This document shows positions 57,929 through 64,000 of a DNA stretch of 64,000 nucleotides, one piece after another. The notes beneath the pieces are model-generated. The model searched no databases, was not told where the DNA came from, and was given only the letters and a program-made list of their open reading frames with translations. The position numbers and the translations under genes are program-made. This stretch comes from Anisodus tanguticus (Eukaryota; Streptophyta; Magnoliopsida; Solanales; Solanaceae): positions 61,824,513-61,888,512 of the forward strand of contig CM067539.1 of the NCBI GenBank assembly GCA_034509755.1, read 5' to 3'. How positions within the stretch are numbered: position 1 is the stretch's first letter; every line of letters begins with the position of its first letter.

Positions 57929-58831
57929 CTATGCTGCAGGGGCTTTGCCGTCTTTCTGGAACTTCCGCTTCTTGCTTGAGTTCCCTTTGGCCTCAGCCAG
58001 ATTCGCCTTCGCCTCAGCAGGTTGTCTACCATTTGGCAAGGTCTTCTTATTATCTTCATGGATTTGCAGTTTGATAACAAGCTCTTCAAAGGTCATCTCC
58101 TTTGTCTTGAGTTTCAAGTAACTCATAAACTCATTCCATGAAGGAGGTAACTTTTCAATCAGCGATGCAACCAAAAACTGCTCGTTTGGTTTCAGTACTT
58201 CCAAATCCAGGTGATATAAATCATTTGGAATTCCTGGACTTGGGACATCACTGTCTTACTGTCCACCATTTGGAATTTTAGAAATTTTCCAATGATGAAC
58301 TTCTTAGTACCCGCATCTTGTGCGTTGTACTTCTTTTGCAGTTTTTTCCACAGCTCTTTGGCAGTGCCAACGGTGCAATAGACCGTGTAGAGAGGGTCTC
58401 GCAAGCGATTCGATATAGTTCTTGCACATGAAATCGCTATGATTCCATGCGTCATGAACCATCTTCATGCCATTAATGACATGGATACCAAGGCCCCCTT
58501 CACCCGTTTCATTAGGCGAAGAGTCCATTTCATCTCCAGCTTGTAGAGGATCTTCCGTAAGGAACCGGGCCATGCCCATAACTGTTAAGTAAAACAACAT
58601 CTTTTGCTGCCATCTTTTGAATTTTGATCCCATGAATTTTTCAGGGCGATCATGGTGGTGTGATGAAGAGGGTGGAGCTCCAGCAGTCGGGAAGGCAGCG
58701 GTGTTACTGCCTTGAACAGTAGCAGTAGCAGCAGCAGCAGTGAAGGCGGCGGAGTTACTGCCTTGGGCAGTGGCGGGGAAGGCAACAACGTTGCCTCGAG
58801 AGCCAGCAGCAGTAGCAGCAACATCGGTCAT
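57929..58831 (-). pseudogene. Family S gag, frame-broken
   Basis: It starts with an Ala-rich leader MTDVAATAAGSRGNVVAF, then KFKRWQQKMLFYLTVMGMAR, and after two frame changes (near 58455 and 58204) ELWKKLQKKYNAQDAGTKKF and LPPSWNEFMSYLKLKTKEM, the standard UBN2/gag blocks of copia elements. It ends in a Lys-rich tail and a TAG stop just before the zinc knuckle. Confidence 0.85.
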
Positions 58832-58864
58832 ATTTCAGCCATGTTATAGCAGTTACAGTAAATG

Positions 58865-58878
58865 AATATTGTCTTAAG
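58865..58878 (-). promoter_or_regulatory. Putative self-primer binding site, gag-pol family S element
   Basis: CTTAAGACAATATT on the - strand, one base inside the 5' LTR, is the exact reverse complement of the 14-mer at 59034-59047 in the LTR. The base composition outside the 14 nt differs from the other complete element, so only these positions are conserved. Confidence 0.6.
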
Positions 58879-58879
58879 T

Positions 58880-59884
58880 TGTTGGAGTTTACAAAGGTTG
58901 CAGAAAACGAGAAGTACAAGTAACTGCTAATGTAAGAATTGAAATTACAATTCAACTAGAAATCTGAAAATTACAAAGATGAACAAGAAAAACTGAAAGA
59001 CTGTTTTTGCTGAGTCGAGTGTGGCACTCTGTCCTTAAGACAATATTGCCCCGTATGTATCCTTTATACGTCCTGGACAATTTGTCTCCCAAGGAAGAAA
59101 CTGTTTCGCTTATGTATTTTCGTGTATATTGCAAGTATGTTAAGTGTGCCTCAACAATGGTGTAAGGGGTGTTTATATAGGTGAGGGAGGGCTGTTTAAC
59201 TGCCTCCATAACAACCATTATTGGCCAAATAATGGCCATTATGGAGGTAGTAAAGCCACCAAAATAAATGGTGAAAGACCAACGGATTTGGCCATTATAG
59301 GAGGAGTAATTCAGCCAAAATAAATGGCTGAATTGAGTGCTTGGCGTTTCTCGTTTCGACCGTCGAAATTCGACTTTCTGAAAACTTCAGGGACCAAACT
59401 GTACATCTGAAATAATTCTGGTCCAAACTGTACTTCTGAACTGGCAAAGTTCTCTGGCCCAAAAAGATAACAGCCCGGAACCCGGAACTCGGAATCGGAC
59501 CGGACGGGCGGCGGCGCGCGTGTGATCTTTCCTCGAACCGAAGCACATCTAGGTCCTCCCTCCTTTAAACACATGGGATACCCCTTGGGGTCCCAAACCC
59601 CAAACCAATTTCGAGTCTTATATACACAACAATTCTTTCTTCCTCTACCGATGAGGGAGAATTGATCACACACCACACTTTTTCATGCTTCAAACACCTT
59701 ACTTCGTGAACCAATATCTCTTTCATTTCTCAATGAAATTTGACGATTCTTAGCCCTACGGTTATCTACGTACTTAGTAGATCATGCATGTGTGAAGAAC
59801 CAGATTCTCCAACATACGTAACACTAGTGTTTAAGCCGTTAAAGTTGGTCGGTCGCAACTCCCGCCAAAGACAAATTTCCAACA
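58880..59884 (-). repeat. 5' LTR of the gag-pol family S element
   Basis: About two 30-bp repeats (59383-59437), palindromic region 59203-59247, TATATA at 59174-59179, TATAAAG (complement of 59062-59068), 14-mer (complement of 59034-59047). Shorter than its partner mainly because of repeat-number differences. Confidence 0.93.
59034..59068 (-). promoter_or_regulatory. TATAAAG box and LTR copy of the 14-mer
   Basis: On the - strand TATAAAG begins at 59068 and AATATTGTCTTAAG covers 59047 to 59034, 22-35 nt from the first T. An RNA starting there would carry the primer sequence at or very near its 5' end. Confidence 0.5.
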
Positions 59885-59889
59885 GTAAG

Positions 59890-60639
59890 TTCTTGAAGAA
59901 AGGGCAAATATGATACCTTAATGAACAAAACAGAACACATATTCACATATATGTGTACTTTTGGGCTCAATATGACGTAGGTTTAAGAAACATACCTGCG
60001 AGTTCTTTTGGACTAAAAGGGAGTTTGAATTATGACAAGAATGATATTATTAGCCACTCTGACAGTGCGATGATGGGACAAACCTTAACGAGAGCATTGA
60101 GTTCCTAAGTGGAGTATATGTCATGACTATGACGAGGGTGGGTGAAGGAGAAGAATTTTACCTAGTTCATGGGCTAGTAAGCTTTCTGAAGAATTATAGT
60201 AGTGCATATATACGTCGTGCCATGCTCCTTGGGTGGTAACTTTAACACATTTGAACTATGAACATGATTTAAGAATTTTAAACATATTTCTTACAAATTA
60301 AACCTAAAATAAGTAGTGTTCCTTTTGTTTCAATTTACTTGTCTTAATTACTATTTGGACAGTCAAAGGATATTTGCTTTCACCATATTTGTTTTTCAAA
60401 TATTTTTTAAAATATTTTGAATTGTTAAGCATTGTGACTTATAATATTTTTTATCTAATTTTTAAATATGTAAATTTTATTTCAAAAAAATTGAAGACTT
60501 TATGTAGGAATTCACACCGAACATTAATTTAACCCTTGTACTATGAATAAAGTCAAACAAATTGAGACGAATGGAGCAATGAACTTTAATTGTATTTTAA
60601 TGAGTATGAAATTAATGGAAATTTACCTTTAGGTTCAAT
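59890..60639. other. Intergenic; possible old Stowaway MITE at 60317-60578
   Basis: Ends GTTCCTTTTGTTTCAATTTAC and CAAATTGAGACGAATGGAGCA (with short inverted similarity) suggest a diverged Stowaway element. The rest is AT-rich non-coding DNA. Confidence 0.4.
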
Positions 60640-60855
60640 TAATACTTTTATTTTTGGTTTTCCACTCGGTGTCCGATATTCGTATTGGAGCCCGATTATA
60701 TTCGAATTTGCGTCGCGTAGGTCCCCATTCGGGGGGAAGCCCTACCAAAAAAAAATTCATACCCAAGATTCGAACCCGAGACCTTTGATTAAGAGAGGAA
60801 CAACTCATCTGGTACATCACATCCTTTGGTAATTGTTCCGTTAATACTTGCATGA
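60640..60855 (-). mobile_element. SINE, SolS-like, minus orientation
   Basis: On the - strand: tRNA-like head with box B GGTTCGAATCTTGGG (complement near 60763-60777), then TAGGGCTTCCCCCCGAATGG and CGGGCTCCAATACGAATATC, and a tail AAAACCAAAAATAAAAG. Order of blocks matches the + strand copy at 24125-24312. Confidence 0.6.
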
Positions 60856-61377
60856 AAGTAAAGAATTGTGATACACTTTAAAGTAAGAGTACGTATATTG
60901 TAAAGCAAAAGTAGATGGACAATAAAATATATATATATATATATTTTTCATTTACCTATTTTGCTAAATTTCTGGTTATCTTTTCACTCACTTATGCCCT
61001 TATGACTAACTTCTAACGCTTAATTAAAAAAAAAACTTATTTAAATTCTACATGACATTTTATTATTGGTCTAATTTTAAATTCTGATTCCAATTAAATA
61101 AATTCACCCACCCTATTTTCAGATTTACACGACCCAAACGTTAACCTGCTGGGAAAACATAAAATCTCGTCCGGCTTTCTGGCTTTGTCCTCTTGCAATT
61201 TCTCTGATTTCTAGCAGGAAACTGCTTTTGTTTTCCCAAGCGATTCTTTCTGCCCCATTTCGCCTTTTCTGCACAAAGGATTAATAAAAACCAAATCACA
61301 CAGAGATTAATACAAGAACGAAAAAGAAGTACTACTAAAACAAGGAAAAATTAAAAGTCATTACATACAATGGAGTT
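60856..61377. other. Intergenic, nothing recognised
   Basis: AT-rich, with a TA run at 60928-60944. No supported gene. Confidence 0.45.
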
Positions 61378-61574
61378 TGAAAGATAGAATAATTTTCCCT
61401 TAGGGATTCCTTTCATTATTCATAATATATATAGTTGTACAAATGTTGATTCCTAATATGGTACGAATCCTAACTTACCTTACAAATGTTGATTCATAAT
61501 ATAATTAGAATCCTAAGTTACCTTAAATATACATATGTCATAATTACAAAATATACAGAGAATATTCGCTAATA
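61378..61574 (-). repeat. Probable 3' LTR of the right-edge copia element
   Basis: AT-rich block between the polypurine tract and non-element DNA, with an inner duplication of ACAAATGTTGATTC. It cannot be checked against a partner LTR, so the outer border is approximate. Confidence 0.5.
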
Positions 61575-62761
61575 CTCCCCCTCAGACGGAACGGGAGGAG
61601 GCCGAACGCTAAGGCTGGATCGGAAGTCGGTGAAGAGTTGTCGCGGTAGTCCCTTTGTGAAGATGTCTGCATACTGATAAGAGGAAGGCACGTGTAATAC
61701 TTTGACCTGACCACGGGCAACCTTCTCTCGCACAAAGTGGATGTCCATCTCAATATGCTTAGTCCGCTGATATTGGACCGGATTATGAGACATATAGATG
61801 GCAGATATGTTGTCACAATATACTATAGACGCCTTGCGGAGTGGACACTAGAGCTCCAAAAGAAGATTTCGGAGCTAACAGATCTCAGCAACTACATTAG
61901 CAACACCGCGATATTCTGCTTCAGCACTCGAACGGGATAGTGTGGCCTGCCTCTTGGCGGACCATGAGATAAGATTATCCCCAAGAAATACACAGTACCC
62001 TGAGGTGCAGCGACGTGTGTCGGGGCATCCTGCCCAATATGCATCCGTGTAGGCAAGTAGCTTGGTTGGGGCAGAGGGGTATAGGTGTAATCCAAAGTCT
62101 AGTGTGCCCTTAACGTATCTGATAATACGTTTGAGGGCGGCAAAATGGGACTTTCGAGGGTCGTGCATGAACAGACACACCTGCTGAATGACATATGCAA
62201 TATCAGGCCTAGTGAATGTCAGATACTGAAGAGCACCTGCTATACTCCGATATAGAGTGGGATCAGAAACTGGCGCACCGTCATTGACACTAAGCTTGGA
62301 TTTGGAGTCCACCGGAGTTGGCATAATTTTACAATTTGCCATCTTGGCCATGTACACTATTTCTTCTGCATACTTACGCTGACACAGGAACATAGTGGTT
62401 GCAGATCTGGTTACCGATATACCCAAAAATAACTTAGCTTGCCCAAGTCAGTCATAGCAAATTCAGTTTTGAGTAGAGCAATGATTTCATTCTTCAAACC
62501 GCCAGATGAGGCAGTAAGAACAATATCATCGACATATAATAGAAAATATGCAGTGCTGCTACCTCGGTGAAAAGTGAAAAGAGAGTTATCACACCTGCTA
62601 CATACAAAACCAATCTGCAGAAGATACCTGGCAAAACGATCATACCAAGCGCGGGGTGCCTGTTTCAATCCATACAATGACTTTCTGAGACGACACACAA
62701 ACTGCGGAGCTGCCGGATGAACAAAGCCAGGAGGCTGATGCATGTACACAGTCTCTTTCAA
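61569..62761 (-). pseudogene. Copia RT (second half) and RNase H
   Basis: RT: MHQPPGFVHPAAPQFVCRLR, KSLYGLKQAPRAWYDRF, FLLYVDDIVLTASSGG (62761-62500) with YVDD intact. A frame change near 62420 leads into YRSIAGALQYLTFTRPDIAY and RNase H YTDAYWAGCPDTRR (a Y for the usual D at YTDADW), SRSSAEAEYRGVANV, and after another break HVPSSYQYADIFTKGLP. Confidence 0.87.
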
Positions 62762-63183
62762 ATCCCCAGGAAAAAATGCATTCTTGACATAATGAATGGG
62801 TAGAGATCTCCCACACTATTGCAACGTGTAAGAAATTTTCCCGTATTGAGTTCATTCACAGAAAAACCAAAAGGGTCAAATTCGACAGACACATAATTAT
62901 TGTTAGTGAATTTTCTGACAGAGATTAAATTTTTAATGATGTTAGGTGTGTATAGGACGTGGTTTAGGGAGAGAGGCGGGTGTGGATGTTTGGTGTGTGT
63001 GTTACCGTAACCTTCAATTGGAATGCGATGACCATTGCCGACAGTAATAAATTGAGGACACTTTAACCGACGTAGTTGAGATAGGTTACCTGATGACCGG
63101 GTGAGGCGAGATGTGCCTCCGGTGTCCATGTACCAATTGTCTTCGGGCTGTTGAAGGTTCATGGTGGTGTAGGCCTGGCCCAA
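62758..63183 (-). pseudogene. Copia protease joined directly to RT by a deletion
   Basis: WYMDTGGTSRLTRSSGN carries the protease site as D-T-G-G, then LYTPNIIKNLISVRKFTNNN and the end RCNSVGDLYPF. Within about 20 codons the sequence becomes the RT block before ETVYMHQPPGF. Zinc finger, integrase and early RT are all missing at this join (about 62790-62810). Confidence 0.85.
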
Positions 63184-63239
63184 ATCAGTCGGGGCCAGGC
63201 TGTTGGGTTGCTGCTGCTGCTGGACCGCAACCAGCGGGC

Positions 63240-64000
63240 TCGCCGCTACGGCTGCCGGGCTGCCTGGGTGGCCGGGGCAGGGCCCAAGAGGCCGGGCCGA
63301 CCAAGGCTACTGAACCGGGCCCCGCAGTCGGGTATGGGCTTGCAGGCGAGGTCCAGTTCTGTTGGTTGGGCCACTGCTGCTGCTGGTTGGACCACTACTG
63401 CTGCTGGTTGGACCACTGCTGCTGCTGGTTCCAGAATTGATGATGTCCAGTGGTTAGGCCTGTTTGCTGCCCAGTCCACTAGTTGCGTTGGCTCTTTCCG
63501 CGGCCCTTGCCTTTGTTGCCGCGACCTCTGCCGCCACGGCCTTCGCCGCGGGAGTCCTACTGCTAATTGTCTTGCAGTTGCTGCCGGCCGCATAAGTTGT
63601 CATCCCGTCAACGGCTAACGCCTTTTGATTATATTCCTCTTGTTTAGCACAACAAATTTCTTCCAACAAGAGTTGTGACCGAGCCTTGGTGAAACTGGGT
63701 AGTGGGTCGGCATGTTGAATCATTATTGCAAGAGTATCATATTCACCTTTAGGTAAACCCGCAACTAATTGGAGTACTATCTTGGTTTCAGAAACAGATG
63801 TCCCGACGTTGGAAAGTTGGTCGGCTATGAGTTTTAGTTGTTTGCAATATTCGGACATGTTGTTGAAATTCTCGAGGCGCGTATTGTTGAATTGCTCCTC
63901 CAAATACACGACCCGAGTATTTTTGTTGTCCTAAAATATTTCTTCCAACCGTACCCATAGGTCATGTGCTATGGCACCTGTTTTCATGATGGTGCACAAT
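63240..64000 (-). pseudogene. Copia gag, partial
   Basis: The 151-codon frame 63909-63454 includes NMSEYCKQLKLIADQLSNVG and LVAGLPKGEYDTLAIMIQHA, typical UBN2 gag. Downstream is a Gln/Ala/Gly-rich, repetitive tail region (63250-63480, CTGCTGCTGGTTGGACCA repeats). Upstream gag continues over the window edge. Confidence 0.8.

Larger units (their letters stand above)
52972..59884 (-). mobile_element. Family S copia element with recognisable gag-pol, target duplication GTAAG
   Basis: LTRs 52972-54025 (1054 bp) and 58880-59884 (1005 bp) flank a 4854-bp interior. GTAAG is duplicated at 52967-52971 and 59885-59889. Interior on the - strand: gag, zinc knuckle, protease, integrase, RT, RNase H, then about 680 bp of non-coding DNA to the polypurine tract. 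Several frameshifts and stops (near 58455, 58204, 57929, 56100, 55790, 55330-55210) mean this copy is also dead, but it represents the coding partner of the decayed family members, with the same LTR ends and the same 14-nt LTR/internal complementarity. Confidence 0.93.
61378..64000 (-). mobile_element. Ty1-copia element, internally deleted, running off the window
   Basis: A probable 3' LTR (61378-61574) and the polypurine tract CTGAGGGGGAG (complement of 61575-61585) are followed on the - strand by RNase H, RT, protease and gag. Integrase and the first half of RT are missing. The element is related to those at 16067-20812 and 25850-27385. The 5' LTR and start of gag are beyond 64000. Confidence 0.85.

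Noticed and set aside
60763..60777. tRNA gene suggested by a box B-like GGTTCGAATC
   Set aside because: No cloverleaf can be formed around it; it is followed by SINE body sequence, so it is the tRNA-derived head of a SINE.
63111..63618. Gly/Ala-rich + strand ORFs of 109 and 155 codons
   Set aside because: Antisense to the repetitive Gln/Ala-rich tail of copia gag on the - strand.

Overview
This window is a piece of a large, repeat-rich plant nuclear genome. It has introns with GT..AG borders, TA- or AAA-flanked MITEs, SINEs, TRIMs and many LTR retrotransposons. The Au-type SINE fragment, the SolS-like SINEs and the style of the copia elements point to the nightshade family (Solanaceae); I cannot name the species. 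There is no bacterial, organellar or CRISPR content.

Two host genes are readable. A MAP65/PRC1-type microtubule-bundling protein gene runs on the + strand (exon 2 to stop at 4799-9838). Its first exon is not in the window and lies beyond a copia element sitting in intron 1. One extra A in exon 10 breaks the frame. An intronless ANTH-domain clathrin-assembly protein gene lies on the - strand (14694-15866) with a degraded copia element about 200 bp upstream of its ATG. A third host sequence (25029-25847) is a relic of a G-type lectin S-receptor-like kinase, split by a hAT-type insertion.

Layout: 1-4284, right part of a copia element of family 'S' (my label), + strand. 4285-10460, MAP65. 10460-14690, intergenic with SINE, MITE, a 104-bp tandem array and retroelement relics. 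14694-15866, ANTH gene. 16067-20812, copia. 21003-25010, TRIMs, LINE relic, SINEs. 25029-25847, kinase relic. 25850-27385, copia fragment. 27386-33147, Tat-like gypsy. 34208-34914, nested MITEs. 35078-38414, internally deleted copia with TSD. 39915-49000, a roughly 1-kb tandem repeat into which a complete family S element (41192-47795, TSD GTTCC) inserted. 48963-51764, chromovirus-like long LTR. 52972-59884, family S element with recognisable gag-pol (TSD GTAAG). 61378-64000, internally deleted copia running off the end.

The most interesting signal is in family S. Right after the 5' LTR there is no tRNA-type primer site (TGG...). Instead there is a 14-nt sequence that is the exact reverse complement of a 14-mer inside the LTR, and that 14-mer starts 22 nt downstream of a TATAAAG box. 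This is the geometry expected of Tf1-like self-primed reverse transcription. Other elements in the same window carry the normal initiator-Met-tRNA site. Family S also looks like a two-part system: copies with decayed, shared-lesion interiors and copies with a gag-pol, sharing LTR ends and the 14-mer pair.
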